Part shown: positions 26,233 through 36,856 of the stretch, piece by piece | Numbering within the stretch: position 1 is the stretch's first letter | Layout: each line of letters opens with the position of its first letter | NCBI GenBank assembly: GCA_016872915.1 | Contig: VGYQ01000001.1 | Coordinates: forward strand, 46,926-110,925 | Length of the DNA stretch: 64,000 bases | Source: Planctomycetota bacterium | GTDB taxonomy: Bacteria; Planctomycetota; Phycisphaerae; Phycisphaerales; SM1A02 | Direction: 5' to 3' | The notes under the pieces: generated by a model | What the model was told of the DNA's origin: nothing | The model's database searches: none | The model's input: only the letters and a program-made list of their open reading frames with translations | Translations under genes and position numbers: made by a program

Positions 26233-29200
26233 ATGCCTATTCCAGTCATCGACTTCATCGTCCGCAAGACATTCGGCACCCAGAACCAGCGCATGGTGCG
26301 GCGTTACCTGCGCATCGTCGATCAGGTGAATGCCTTGGAGCCCCAGTACGCAGCTCTCGAAGATGCAGAACTTCGCGCCATGACCGAGACCTTCCGCACG
26401 CGGATTGATGGGGGTGAAAAGCTGCTCGCATTGCTGCCTGAGATTTTTGCCTGCGCGCGCGAGGCAATGGACCGCGCCGTCGGTATTCGAAACGTCTTCA
26501 ATCCTGCCACTGGCTTCGATCCGAACCAACTGCCTGATGCGGCTCGTGCGGACTACCTGAAGACTCGCGCCATCATGGAGGCCAGTTCCCCCCGTGAGCC
26601 CATCGGCGATCTGCTCGGCTGCACAGACTTGATCGCAGGCTGGCAGTTCATCGACATTCCGATTTCCGTGTACGCAGCCGTGCGCCAGTTGCTGCCCGAA
26701 AGCCGCCCCCCGTTTCGAGCACGCCCCTTTGATGTGCAACTCATTGGTGGCATCGTGCTCAGTGAGGGTCGCATCGCGGAAATGAAGACGGGCGAAGGCA
26801 AGACGATTGTTGGTCCCCTTGCGTGCTATCTCGCCGCGTGTGAGCGCAAACAGGTCCATGTCGTCACCGTGAACGACTATCTGGTGCAGCGCGATCGAGA
26901 CTGGACATTCCCCTTCTTCCGAGCGCTCGGACTGACTGTGGGCGCCATCCATCCAATGCATCAGCAGCCACTCTCGCAAAAGATCGAAGCCTATCGCTGC
27001 GATGTGGTCTATGGAACGACCAGCGAGTTTGGCTTCGACTACCTGCGCGACAACATGAAACTGCGTGCGGCCGACCAGGTGCAGCGGAGTCGGCACTTCG
27101 CGATCGTCGACGAGGTGGACTCCATCCTCATCGACGAGGCGCGCACGCCGCTGATCATTTCTGGCCCCGCTCACAATCAGCAGCCGCGTTACGAACTGGC
27201 AAATCGCCTCGCGATTCACCTCACCGCGCGACAGCGGGAGTGGCAAGCGGCAGACGAGCGAGTCCAACACTGCCGGGCTCAGATCGCAGGGTGCGAAGGC
27301 GATATCCGCAACGCCCGCGACAAGGCATCCGTTCCCGCAATCAAGAAGCGCATGGATGAAGCACGCACACAGCTGCCTCAGCTTGAGCGGGATCGCGATC
27401 GCTTCACGCAGTACTACGAACTGGAGCTGGATAAGAAGCGTGCAACCATGACCCATGAAGGAATCGAGGAGGCGCAGCGCGAAGCCAAGATCGGTTCGTT
27501 CTACGTTGGCGAGAACATGGATATGCCGCATCTGCTGGAGCAGGCAGTCCGTGCACATGCGGTGTACACACGCGACCGCGACTATGTGGTCGCACCCGAT
27601 GGCGATGGTCAGATGGGTGTTGTCATCGTTGATCAGAACACGGGGCGCAAGATGGTGGGTCGTCAGTGGAGCGATGGCTTGCACCAGGCGGTCGAGGCGA
27701 AGGAAGGCGTGCGGATCATGGAAGAGACGCAGACGATGGCCACCATCACCATTCAGAACTATTTCAAGCTCTACAAACGCCTTTCTGGCATGACGGGAAC
27801 CGCGGATACGGAAGCCACTGAATTCCATGAGATCTATGGGCTCTCCGTCGTATCGATTCCGACCAATGTCCCGGTGGTACGCATTGATCGCCAAGATCTC
27901 GTCTTCATCTCGCAGAAGGACAAATGGGAACGAATCGTCGATGAGGTCAAGCAGATCCACGAGACGGGCGCACCTGTGCTGGTTGGAACGACGAGCGTGG
28001 AAAAGAGTGAGATGCTCAGTCGCATGCTGACCGAGCGCCACGGGATCAAGCACGAAGTCCTCAACGCGAAGCAGCATGAGCGTGAGGCCGACATCATCAC
28101 GAAAGCGGGACAGATCGGTGCCGTGATGATCGCCACCAATATGGCCGGGCGTGGCACGGACATCAAACTCGGCCGCATGGACGCCGCCAGTTTGCTCGAG
28201 CATTGGAAGCGCTGCGATATCGCGCCGCGGGCTGCCGAGATTGGACAGGGCGAAGAAGCCTGCCTCGCCGCGGTGTGGCGCCACTTGGCGCAGCGACTTC
28301 TGAAGCTCCCTGCAAACGAGACTGCCAAGGCGAATCCGGACGAGCTGCGAGTGCGGTTGATGCGCCATTGGGCAGAGGAACTGGGCATGCCCGCCAAGAA
28401 GGCTGGCAGTCTTGCTGTGCCAGCACTTGAGAAGGAACTGGATGCAGCCGGTTGGAAGCTGCACCGACTCGCCTTCGCAGAGTCTGTCGAGCGCCTTGGC
28501 GGACTGCACGTCGTCGGAACGGAGCGACACGAAAGCCGTCGCATCGACAACCAGCTCCGCGGGCGGTCTGGTCGTCAAGGTGACAATGGCCTGTCCCGTT
28601 TCTATCTGGCTCTCGATGATGAACTCATGAAGATGTTTGCGGGCAAGACCACCCTCAATGTGCTGAGCAGCATGGGCATGCGCGAAGGGGATGCGATCGA
28701 GGCACCGATGCTCTCGCGTGCCGTCGAAAAGGCGCAGCGAAAGGTGGAGGAGCGAAACTTTCAAATCCGCAAGGCAATTCTGGACTACGACGAACCGCTG
28801 GAGTTCCATCGTCGCGACTTCTATGGACGTCGTCAGCCCGTGCTGGAGGGGCGTGATATTCGTGGCGTCATCTTCAGCTTCCTTGACGAGGCTGTTGCCG
28901 ATGCTGCACGAACCCACCTTTCGCCCCTCCACGCCCCGAAGGCGATCTCGCAGTGGGTCTGGGAGTCCTTCGGTGTGCTGATCGAGCCTGAGCGGTTCAA
29001 GGGCAAGGACCGTGATGAGGTACTGAAGGCCATTCGAACCGATACACCCGAGGAGGCATCGTCACACATTCAAGTGACGATGGGCGAGTACATCCCTGAG
29101 GAGTCCGATCCAGCAGACTGGGATCGAGCGGGTCTTATCGACTGGGCTCAGAAGGCGTACGGTGTTGCCCTGACGGACTCGATCATCGACGAAAGTGGTC

Positions 29201-30414
29201 GACAGGGTGTCACACAAATGCTTGAGGAGGCAGCGATGCGGCGCTTTGAGGCGATCGATCTCTCGCCGCTCGAGCCATACCTGCAGCCCGGCTACGGTGC
29301 CCGCGAACTGGCCGCATGGACTGAGCGAATGATCGGTGCGCCGGTCTCGCTCGATGAGCTCGCGCGAGCGCGCGATGCGGTGGATGCCACCCGCATTCTG
29401 CGGGAGGTCATCCGAGCGCAGTATCGACGGCGCGAGCTGGAGTATCCGATCGACTTCGCCATTGAGTTTGTGAATATCAACTTTCAGGCACACCCGGAGA
29501 TGGCGCTCAATCAGTTCTGCATTTGGGTTCGTGGACGGTACGAACTGCAGTGGACTCCGCAGACGCTTCCATCTTCCAACCCGACCGAGCTGCGCACGAT
29601 GCTTGTGGAGGAAGCCAAGCGCTGGGACGCGGCACGGATCAATGAGCGTGTGCAGCGCATCCTTCAGGAAGTCCGCGGAGCGATTGGAGAGCGCGCAGCA
29701 GATCCGTCGGCCTTCCGTCCTGCTTTGGAGCAGTGGATGCGGCAAACGCTTCTTGTTCCGATCACCGATTTGCAGCGACCTGACTTTGAGCGCGATTCGG
29801 AGACATTTCTGCGTGAACGTCTCACCACGTTGCTTCGGGAGGAGCTCGAGCAGTTCGAACGCTTCATGTTGCTGCAGATCCTCGATCAGGGTTGGAAGGA
29901 GCATCTGCACTCGATGGATCAAATCCGTGATTCGATCTCCTTCCGCTCCTTCAGCCAGCGTGATCCGCGCATCGAATTCAAGAAGGAAGCATCGCGCCTC
30001 TTCCAGGAAATGCTGGGCACCGTTCGTGAGCGTGTTGCAGATCTTGCATTCAAGGGCAAACTGGCACCGCAGCCACTCCGACCTCCTCCCGGTGCAATCA
30101 CGCAGCAACCGGCGCCCCCCGTGGCCGCCTCGACGGGCGAAGGTGTGGAGCGCGCCGAGCAGTCGTCCAGCACGCAGCCGGAGGAAGACGCGATCCGCGC
30201 AAGTGAGCCGACGCAGGCGCAAGAACGCGACATCGCCATCGCCGAACGCGCAGGTGCCGCTGCGCCTGGGCGCACTGCCGCTGCGGTCGCGGCAGGCGGG
30301 CAGCCACCCGTGCGCAAGGCACCCGTGGTCACAGGTCCAATGGCAGTTGGTCGAAACGAGCCGTGCCCATGTGGATCGGGCAAGAAGTTCAAGCAGTGCT
30401 GCGGCAAGCGGTGA
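26233..30414 (+). CDS. secA: Preprotein translocase SecA, very large form with insertions and C-terminal SEC-C zinc motif
   Basis: EMKTGEGKT Walker A, DEVDSILIDEARTPLIISG, MTGTADTEATEF, GRGTDIKLG, LRGRSGRQGD, NEPCPCGSGKKFKQCCGKR C-terminus; 1393 aa. Confidence 0.97.
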   Translation: MPIPVIDFIVRKTFGTQNQRMVRRYLRIVDQVNALEPQYAALEDAELRAMTETFRTRIDGGEKLLALLPEIFACAREAMDRAVGIRNVFNPATGFDPNQLPDAARADYLKTRAIMEASSPREPIGDLLGCTDLIAGWQFIDIPISVYAAVRQLLPESRPPFRARPFDVQLIGGIVLSEGRIAEMKTGEGKTIVGPLACYLAACERKQVHVVTVNDYLVQRDRDWTFPFFRALGLTVGAIHPMHQQPLSQKIEAYRCDVVYGTTSEFGFDYLRDNMKLRAADQVQRSRHFAIVDEVDSILIDEARTPLIISGPAHNQQPRYELANRLAIHLTARQREWQAADERVQHCRAQIAGCEGDIRNARDKASVPAIKKRMDEARTQLPQLERDRDRFTQYYELELDKKRATMTHEGIEEAQREAKIGSFYVGENMDMPHLLEQAVRAHAVYTRDRDYVVAPDGDGQMGVVIVDQNTGRKMVGRQWSDGLHQAVEAKEGVRIMEETQTMATITIQNYFKLYKRLSGMTGTADTEATEFHEIYGLSVVSIPTNVPVVRIDRQDLVFISQKDKWERIVDEVKQIHETGAPVLVGTTSVEKSEMLSRMLTERHGIKHEVLNAKQHEREADIITKAGQIGAVMIATNMAGRGTDIKLGRMDAASLLEHWKRCDIAPRAAEIGQGEEACLAAVWRHLAQRLLKLPANETAKANPDELRVRLMRHWAEELGMPAKKAGSLAVPALEKELDAAGWKLHRLAFAESVERLGGLHVVGTERHESRRIDNQLRGRSGRQGDNGLSRFYLALDDELMKMFAGKTTLNVLSSMGMREGDAIEAPMLSRAVEKAQRKVEERNFQIRKAILDYDEPLEFHRRDFYGRRQPVLEGRDIRGVIFSFLDEAVADAARTHLSPLHAPKAISQWVWESFGVLIEPERFKGKDRDEVLKAIRTDTPEEASSHIQVTMGEYIPEESDPADWDRAGLIDWAQKAYGVALTDSIIDESGRQGVTQMLEEAAMRRFEAIDLSPLEPYLQPGYGARELAAWTERMIGAPVSLDELARARDAVDATRILREVIRAQYRRRELEYPIDFAIEFVNINFQAHPEMALNQFCIWVRGRYELQWTPQTLPSSNPTELRTMLVEEAKRWDAARINERVQRILQEVRGAIGERAADPSAFRPALEQWMRQTLLVPITDLQRPDFERDSETFLRERLTTLLREELEQFERFMLLQILDQGWKEHLHSMDQIRDSISFRSFSQRDPRIEFKKEASRLFQEMLGTVRERVADLAFKGKLAPQPLRPPPGAITQQPAPPVAASTGEGVERAEQSSSTQPEEDAIRASEPTQAQERDIAIAERAGAAAPGRTAAAVAAGGQPPVRKAPVVTGPMAVGRNEPCPCGSGKKFKQCCGKR

Positions 30415-30452
30415 GCAGGATGCGATTGGATCGCTATACTTTTGCGCTTCCT

Positions 30453-30525
<73 letters not shown>

Positions 30526-30580
30526 TTATGCGGTTCGGGGCGTCCGTGGGGCGCCCCTGTGCCAAGCCCCGGGTTACCGC

Positions 30581-31483
30581 TTGAGCGGTCATCGCCCATT
30601 CTGGAGCCCATCGGCGTTTGCAGGTCTTTTTGCCTGCGTGCTGTTGGCCTTTGTTGTCACCGTGCTTCTCCGCCAAGGGGAACAAGGACTCGCAGCGCTC
30701 ACGGCAGTTGCAGGCGGAGCGGTACTCGCAGCGACAATTGGCATCGCTCGCATGCTTGCGCAGCTCTCCACGATGCCCTCGGCAATTCTGCAAGCGGGCA
30801 ACGAGGCACTCCGCGGCGTCTCCGAATGGTTTGCCGGGATTCTGAAGCCTCGCATCGACATCTCAAGTGCGGTGCTTGCGGGAGTTCAGAGATTCGAGTC
30901 GCACGGGAAACTCGTCGTCGGGTCCCTTCGTGTGGATGTCCTTTCCCAAAGAGTGGAGTCTGGCCCGATTGGAACCGTGCTTGGCCAAGCCATCGCTCGC
31001 GATGTCGGAATCCAGTACTTCATCCCGCTGGCCAGCATGGACCCCAGTTGGTTCACATGGGCATTTACCCTCAACCGAACGACGGGCGAACGCAGTATTG
31101 CCATCCAATGCACGATTCCACCTCCGCAGGTCGACCCCGAGTTCATCGCGGTCGACGAAGCCCGAGTCGAAACGCTGTGCATCGGTTCTGGTCTTCAAGG
31201 CCTGAATCCCTTCAGCGGCAAGCATGAACTCGTTGCGAAGGCGAGGTCGGAACTCCGCGAGCGGGCAATCGACATCGCCCGTCGGCCGGAGAGTCTTCTC
31301 GCTGCAGAACGGATGACACGCGATCACATCGAACGTATTGTTCAGTCGATCGCACAAAGTCTTTTTGAAACCCGCACCGGAACTGCTCCCGTGATCCTTG
31401 TCACCGTGTGCTTCGCTCCCACGGACGCACGTTCGCTCAGCGCACAAGGAGCGCCAGCACTCCCGACAACACCAACGCGATAA
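30581..31483 (+). CDS. Membrane-anchored hypothetical protein
   Basis: TTG start; two N-terminal hydrophobic helices followed by soluble domain. Confidence 0.65.
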   Translation: MSGHRPFWSPSAFAGLFACVLLAFVVTVLLRQGEQGLAALTAVAGGAVLAATIGIARMLAQLSTMPSAILQAGNEALRGVSEWFAGILKPRIDISSAVLAGVQRFESHGKLVVGSLRVDVLSQRVESGPIGTVLGQAIARDVGIQYFIPLASMDPSWFTWAFTLNRTTGERSIAIQCTIPPPQVDPEFIAVDEARVETLCIGSGLQGLNPFSGKHELVAKARSELRERAIDIARRPESLLAAERMTRDHIERIVQSIAQSLFETRTGTAPVILVTVCFAPTDARSLSAQGAPALPTTPTR

Positions 31484-31709
31484 GCGCAAGCGCCAACAGG
31501 AACAACATTCGAACGGGACGCACCGCTTTCGCCCTGCCTGCACTCTCATCCGAAAAGACGAACGCACGACAGTGGGGACAGATGTCGACATCCTCGTAAA
31601 TTCGATGGCCGCACTCCTGGCAACGTGTATCGACGGGGCGTGAGAAGCGAGCGATATCCTCGGCAGACGGACCATCATCGCGCTCGTCAAATGAATCATC
31701 CCGTTGCAT
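31437..31709 (-). CDS. Small zinc-ribbon membrane protein
   Basis: CQECGHRIYEDVDICPHC zinc ribbon plus C-terminal TM MLFLLALALIALVLSGVLALLV. Confidence 0.75.
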   Translation of the reverse strand: MQRDDSFDERDDGPSAEDIARFSRPVDTRCQECGHRIYEDVDICPHCRAFVFSDESAGRAKAVRPVRMLFLLALALIALVLSGVLALLVR

Positions 31710-31726
31710 GACGATGTCGTCATACC

Positions 31727-32326
31727 ATGGCGAGGCGCACCCTCACAATCCCCTTTATGGCACTCACTCCATCCACCATGGTTCCACTGGGCTCTCCATG
31801 CCCGGACTTCCGTCTTGCAGATGTCCTCACCGGACGCTCGATTGCACGCTCTGACTTTGCCGGGCGCCCCCTTCTGGTGATGTTTATCTGTAACCACTGC
31901 CCTTACGTCATTCATGTGCAGGAAGAACTCGCGCGTCTTGGGCGCGATGCCGCCGCGCATGGCATCGGCATCGTTGGCATCTGCTCGAATGATGTCCGAA
32001 CGCACCCGATGGATGGGCCTGCAGAGATGAAGGCGACGGCTCTCGAACACTCGTGGACATTCCCGTATCTGCACGATGAATCGCAGGCAGTGGCCCGCGC
32101 ATTTGATGCGGCTTGCACACCAGATTTCTTCCTGTACGCACGCGATCACACTCTCGCGTACCGCGGGCAACTCGACGACAGCAGACCAGGGAGCCCGAAG
32201 GCGGTCACAGGAGCCGATCTGCGCGAAGCAATCTCTTGTGTGGTGGAGGGAAGACCACTGCCGAGCATGCAGCGCCCCTCGATGGGATGCAACATCAAGT
32301 GGAAGTCGTCAGGCACGTCAACGTGA
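31727..32326 (+). CDS. Thioredoxin/AhpC-like redoxin family protein
   Basis: PDFRLADVLTG...LVMFICNHCPYVIHVQEEL (CNHC) fold; start may be internal. Confidence 0.88.
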   Translation: MARRTLTIPFMALTPSTMVPLGSPCPDFRLADVLTGRSIARSDFAGRPLLVMFICNHCPYVIHVQEELARLGRDAAAHGIGIVGICSNDVRTHPMDGPAEMKATALEHSWTFPYLHDESQAVARAFDAACTPDFFLYARDHTLAYRGQLDDSRPGSPKAVTGADLREAISCVVEGRPLPSMQRPSMGCNIKWKSSGTST

Positions 32327-32388
32327 TCAGGCGTCACGCGAGGGCGCAAGATGCCTGCTCCTTCGCGGCACACAGACGATCAATCGAA

Positions 32389-32462
32389 CGAGGCGGACGG
32401 GGCTCGAACCCGCAACCACCGGCGTGACAAGCCGGTACTCTAACCAATTGAGCTACCGCCCC
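32389..32462 (-). tRNA. tRNA-Asp (anticodon GTC)
   Basis: Acceptor GGGGCGG/CCGCCTC, G73, anticodon loop TTGTCAC, T-loop GTTCGAGCC. Confidence 0.94.
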
Positions 32463-32545
32463 AAACCATTCCGCTGATCAGCGCGAGGCTCTTTCAGCGG
32501 AGGGAGAATGGTAGCGGGAGGCTCCCCGGAGTCAACTCATCAAAC

Positions 32546-35482
32546 TTAAGAGGCATCGAACCAGTTGATGCCGTGCGAGGACTCGACAACAAGCGGAACC
32601 TTGAGTTGCGCAGCGGATTCCATCTCCTGCACTACCCAAGACTGCACTGTGACGAGTTGCGCTTTCGGGACCTCAAACACCAACTCATCGTGAATCTGAA
32701 GCAACATTCGCGTACCCGAATACTGCGCGATCCCACGGTGAATGTTCACCATCGCCGCTTTCATAATGTCGGCAGCACTGCCCTGCACCACGGAATTGAT
32801 CGCCATGCGCTCGCCGAGAGCACGCTCCGCCCCATTCGGTGAAAGCACCTGGGGTACTGCGCGGCGCCGGCCCTCCATCGTCGCGACCCAACCATGCTCC
32901 TTCGCGTGGGACACGCATTCACGCAGGAATCCATCGATCCGGCTGAAGCGTGCGCGGTATCCCTCGATGATCTCCTTGGCGCGAGCGGGTGTCGTTCCGC
33001 CACCGAGACGACGCGCGAGGCCCCATGGGGTGATGCCATAGATGATCCCGAAATTCACCATCTTGGCACCGCTGCGCTGCTCCGGAGTGACGCAGGACGG
33101 GTCAATGCCATGAACTTCTGCGGCGACGGCCGTGTGGATATCGACCGATCGCTCAAACGCTGCGATCATGGCAGGATCCTCGGACAGATGGGCGAGCACG
33201 CGAAGTTCAATCTGCGAGTAATCACAGGACAGCAACTCACATGCAGGCGGGGCTACAAATGCCCTGCGGACTTCGCGCCCGACATCCGTGCGTATCGGAA
33301 TATTCTGCATGTTCGGATCGCTTGATGACAGACGGCCTGTTGCGGTCCCGGTTTGGTGGAACGACGCATGAATCCGGCCTGTCGTCGGCTCGATGGACAC
33401 TTTGAGCGCCTCGAGATACGTGCCAACGAGCTTTCGCAGTTTGCGGTACTCAATCATCTGTGCCGGCAGTTCGCTCCGTACCGATGGATCGGATGCGAGT
33501 TTTTCAAGCACCTCGATGCCTGTGCTCCATCCACCCTGTGTTCGCTTTCCAGAACGAAGGCCAAGTCCAGGTTGATCATCATCAGGCTGATTGAAAAGCA
33601 CGGCAGACAACTGTTTCGGGCTGTCTGGATTGAACGGATGCGGGGAAGCCTCGATGATCTGTGTGCGAAGCCCATCGGCAATGCGCGAGAGTTGGTCGCA
33701 CTGGCGTTCGAGTTCTGGCTTGTCCACCAGGATGCCGTTCCACTCCAGATCTGCAAGCACTGTCACCAGCGGCATCTCCAGTGTGCGGTAAAACTCACCA
33801 AGCCCCGCAGCATCGACTCTGCTCGTCAGGTGGCGGTCGAGACGTCCCGCGATATCGGCATCTTCGGCTGCATATGGAACGGCATCTCCAAGCGCCACCT
33901 GATCGAATGTCCTCTGGAGAGTTCCAGATCCAACCAGATCACTGAATGCGATGCAGGTGTAGCCAAGTTGGCTTTGCGCGAGTCCATCAAGCCCATGACT
34001 CGAGCGAGAAGAATCGAGAACATAGGAGGCGATCATCGAATCGCCGACGAGTCCGGCAACTTCGATGCCAGATCCGCGAAGCACCTGCAGATCAAACTTG
34101 GCGTTGTGGGCGACCTTCTGCACACTGGCGTCTTCAAGGAACGGCTTCAGGAGCCGTATGACCGTCTCGGTGTCACAGTGGCTCTCTGCCTCGGGTGATC
34201 GGCATGGGATGTAGACACCCTGCCCTTCACGCCACGAGAGGCTGACACCGCACAACCGAGCCGTCACCGTTCGAAGCGAATCCGTCTCGGTATCGAAAGC
34301 AACACGCACGCCATGCTGGGCTGCCGCCCGGGCAGCAAGCAGTGCACTTTCGATCTCACTTGGAGTACGGAGACATTCATAACCCGCGTGATAGGCCGTG
34401 CGCTCCATGGCCGGAGGCGACAACACACCCTCCCTCGGACTCCCGAATGCTGCAAAGAGCGGTGCATCCACTTCCTCTGCAATGGCCTTCTTCCGGCGGT
34501 TCGGTGCAGCCGAGCGCGGTGCGGCAGGCACAAGAGGTGATAGGCGCAGTTCTGGAGTTGACGCAGGCGCTCCTGGTACCCCCGAGAGCAGCGAGTCCAC
34601 TTCGCTCTTCAGCCGACCAAACCCAAGTTGACGGAGCAGTTCGTCGACCTGGTGGCGATCCGCGCGGGAGAAATCCAGTCGGAGCGAATCCAATTCAACC
34701 GAAACATCGCAGTCATCTTTGAGAGCCACCAGCCGCCTTGAGAGATCGAGTGCCGCTTTCCCCCTTTCGATCGCCTCACGCCGCTTCGGCGTGAGCTGAT
34801 CCAAATGGGCAAGCAGCCCATCGAGCGAGCCGTAGGTCGTGATGAGTTGGGCGGCAGTCTTGATTCCAATGCCGGCGACGCCAGGAATGTTGTCCGAGGC
34901 ATCGCCCATGAGGGCAAGCATGTCCGCAACTTGTGCAGCGCGAATGCCCTTCGACTCGAAGAGTTCGTCGGGACCGACATCCGTTCCGGCTTGCGGATCG
35001 AAGAGCGTGGTTCGCTCATCCACCAACTGCGCCAGGTCCTTATCGCGTGAAACGATGCGCACGCGTAGGTTCGGATGCTCACGCCGCACTCGCCGCGCAA
35101 TCGTGGCAATCACATCATCCGCTTCGACGGACTCGACTGCGTACACAGGGATTCCGAGCAGACGCACAAACTGCAGGCATCGCTCGACCTGACTGCTGAA
35201 ATCGAGCGGCGCCGGCTGGCGATTTGCCTTGTATTCCGGATAGATCTGCGAGCGAAATGTTCGGTCGTCCCCGGCGGCATCGATCACGAGCGCCACGAAC
35301 CCAGGCCTCCGCTCGCGCAACAGTTTCGCAAGCATCGACACAAATCCGTACACCATGTGCGTCGGTTCGTTCGTCACCGAGCTCGACATACCGCCGCGAA
35401 TGGCGTAGTACGCGCGAAAAAACTGCGCGTGCCCATCAATGAGGTACAGCGTTCCTGGATCGGACGCTTCTTCCATCACCAC
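32546..35482 (-). CDS. polA: DNA polymerase I (5'-3' exo, 3'-5' exo and polymerase domains)
   Basis: LYLIDGHAQFFRAYYAIRGG, VAFDTETDSLRT, SCDYSQIELRVLAHLSED, RRAVPQVLSPN, QIHDELVFEVP. Confidence 0.97.
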   Translation of the reverse strand: MVMEEASDPGTLYLIDGHAQFFRAYYAIRGGMSSSVTNEPTHMVYGFVSMLAKLLRERRPGFVALVIDAAGDDRTFRSQIYPEYKANRQPAPLDFSSQVERCLQFVRLLGIPVYAVESVEADDVIATIARRVRREHPNLRVRIVSRDKDLAQLVDERTTLFDPQAGTDVGPDELFESKGIRAAQVADMLALMGDASDNIPGVAGIGIKTAAQLITTYGSLDGLLAHLDQLTPKRREAIERGKAALDLSRRLVALKDDCDVSVELDSLRLDFSRADRHQVDELLRQLGFGRLKSEVDSLLSGVPGAPASTPELRLSPLVPAAPRSAAPNRRKKAIAEEVDAPLFAAFGSPREGVLSPPAMERTAYHAGYECLRTPSEIESALLAARAAAQHGVRVAFDTETDSLRTVTARLCGVSLSWREGQGVYIPCRSPEAESHCDTETVIRLLKPFLEDASVQKVAHNAKFDLQVLRGSGIEVAGLVGDSMIASYVLDSSRSSHGLDGLAQSQLGYTCIAFSDLVGSGTLQRTFDQVALGDAVPYAAEDADIAGRLDRHLTSRVDAAGLGEFYRTLEMPLVTVLADLEWNGILVDKPELERQCDQLSRIADGLRTQIIEASPHPFNPDSPKQLSAVLFNQPDDDQPGLGLRSGKRTQGGWSTGIEVLEKLASDPSVRSELPAQMIEYRKLRKLVGTYLEALKVSIEPTTGRIHASFHQTGTATGRLSSSDPNMQNIPIRTDVGREVRRAFVAPPACELLSCDYSQIELRVLAHLSEDPAMIAAFERSVDIHTAVAAEVHGIDPSCVTPEQRSGAKMVNFGIIYGITPWGLARRLGGGTTPARAKEIIEGYRARFSRIDGFLRECVSHAKEHGWVATMEGRRRAVPQVLSPNGAERALGERMAINSVVQGSAADIMKAAMVNIHRGIAQYSGTRMLLQIHDELVFEVPKAQLVTVQSWVVQEMESAAQLKVPLVVESSHGINWFDAS

Positions 35483-35521
35483 GCGTTCAGCTCCGACCGG
35501 TTGGGAGAACTTCCCGAACGC

Positions 35522-36856
35522 TCAGCTTTTGCCACCAAGCGCCTTCAGGACTTCCGCCTTCAGGGTTTCGGTCAGATTTGCATCAAAACCTTGGTGCACG
35601 GCGACCACCTTGCCATCGGTGCCAATCACCACGGTGGCGGGGATTCCATCGAAGCCGTACTGCTTGATGACATCACCCTTGATGTCGTCGAGGAACGTGA
35701 AGCAGAACTTGTTCTTGTTCCAATACTCCTTGGACTTGGCAAGCGCGCCATCGCCGCGTTCCCATACGTTGATCCCAAACACGGCAGCATTGGTCTTTGA
35801 CTCCGTGACCCACTTCGCGAGCGCATCGATCGTGGGCAAGCCCTTGCGGCAAGGCCCGCACCATGTCGCCCAGAAATCGATGACCACAACCTTGCCGCGC
35901 AGTGAAGCGAGATCAACCTCGGCGCCATTGTTGTCCATCAACTTGAATGTCGGCGCCTCCCCACCGACAGCGATCGCTTCTGGACGTGAGGGCGTCAGGT
36001 CACTGAGACCATCCACTGCCTTGCGCTTGCCTGCATCAAATGCAATCGGCTTTTCCAACTTGTCCGACAGGGTCGGGTTCAAAGTAAAGTCGATCGCGAA
36101 GCGGATACCGGGGGGAGCACCTGGAGGCGCCATGACAAGCGAGAGCGACTTCACAAGCGCGGTCTTTGGATCCGACACAATCTTCAGATCACTCTCGTCC
36201 TTACCTGCCAGCAGGATCTCAGCCGTTCCATCCTTCTCCTGATAGCCGGCAACCTTGGTGAACATTCCACCACCGAAACTGAAGGCTTCAACGGCCTTCC
36301 CTTCCGAGCTGCCTCGGAGTGCAAGATGGGGACAAGGGAACTCGATCCCATCAAGCTTCGTCTGCAGCGTGTTGACAACCGTTCCGTCGAGTGCGACCTT
36401 CACAAACTTGTCGTCTACCTGCTCATCGGCGAAGTAGACGTTGCCCCCCGTCGACACCATCGTCATGGTGCCAGCTGTGATCTCCATGTCCTGGCCCCCG
36501 CCCAGGCGAATCGACATTGAGTCCTTCTGCTCGCCACCAGGCAGCTTCACAGTCCACGCGACCGTATCGCTGATTGCGGGTGCGGTGCGGTACTTGGCGG
36601 CGATCTTCTCGAGGAGCGCCGTGCCTGCTTGGATGGCCTCTGGGGTCTTTGCGGTCTCTGGAAAACTCTCACCGTTCAGCGGAGCCTTGGGGAACATCTG
36701 AGCCAACGCTGCTTCATCGATCGGAGCGTTCAGCATCTGATCCTCAGGGACCTGCTCTGGTGCGGCTTGTGCAGGCTTTGCGGCGGGCTCCTGCGCCAAT
36801 GAGGAGGAAGTCACGAAACAAAGAGTGAGAGTGATCGAACCAAGCAGTCGGGTCAT
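35522..36856 (-). CDS. Secreted TlpA/thioredoxin-domain protein with N-terminal lipoprotein-sorting-like domain
   Basis: Signal peptide MTRLLGSITLTLCFVTSSSLAQ; VVVIDFWATWCGPCRKGLP. Confidence 0.88.
   Translation of the reverse strand: MTRLLGSITLTLCFVTSSSLAQEPAAKPAQAAPEQVPEDQMLNAPIDEAALAQMFPKAPLNGESFPETAKTPEAIQAGTALLEKIAAKYRTAPAISDTVAWTVKLPGGEQKDSMSIRLGGGQDMEITAGTMTMVSTGGNVYFADEQVDDKFVKVALDGTVVNTLQTKLDGIEFPCPHLALRGSSEGKAVEAFSFGGGMFTKVAGYQEKDGTAEILLAGKDESDLKIVSDPKTALVKSLSLVMAPPGAPPGIRFAIDFTLNPTLSDKLEKPIAFDAGKRKAVDGLSDLTPSRPEAIAVGGEAPTFKLMDNNGAEVDLASLRGKVVVIDFWATWCGPCRKGLPTIDALAKWVTESKTNAAVFGINVWERGDGALAKSKEYWNKNKFCFTFLDDIKGDVIKQYGFDGIPATVVIGTDGKVVAVHQGFDANLTETLKAEVLKALGGKS

Noticed and set aside
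26170-28932. 920-aa minus-strand ORF opposite secA
   Set aside because: Long only because of GC-rich codon bias; the sense strand encodes unmistakable SecA motifs throughout
29062-30222. 386-aa minus-strand ORF
   Set aside because: Antisense to the secA C-terminal half, no recognisable domain
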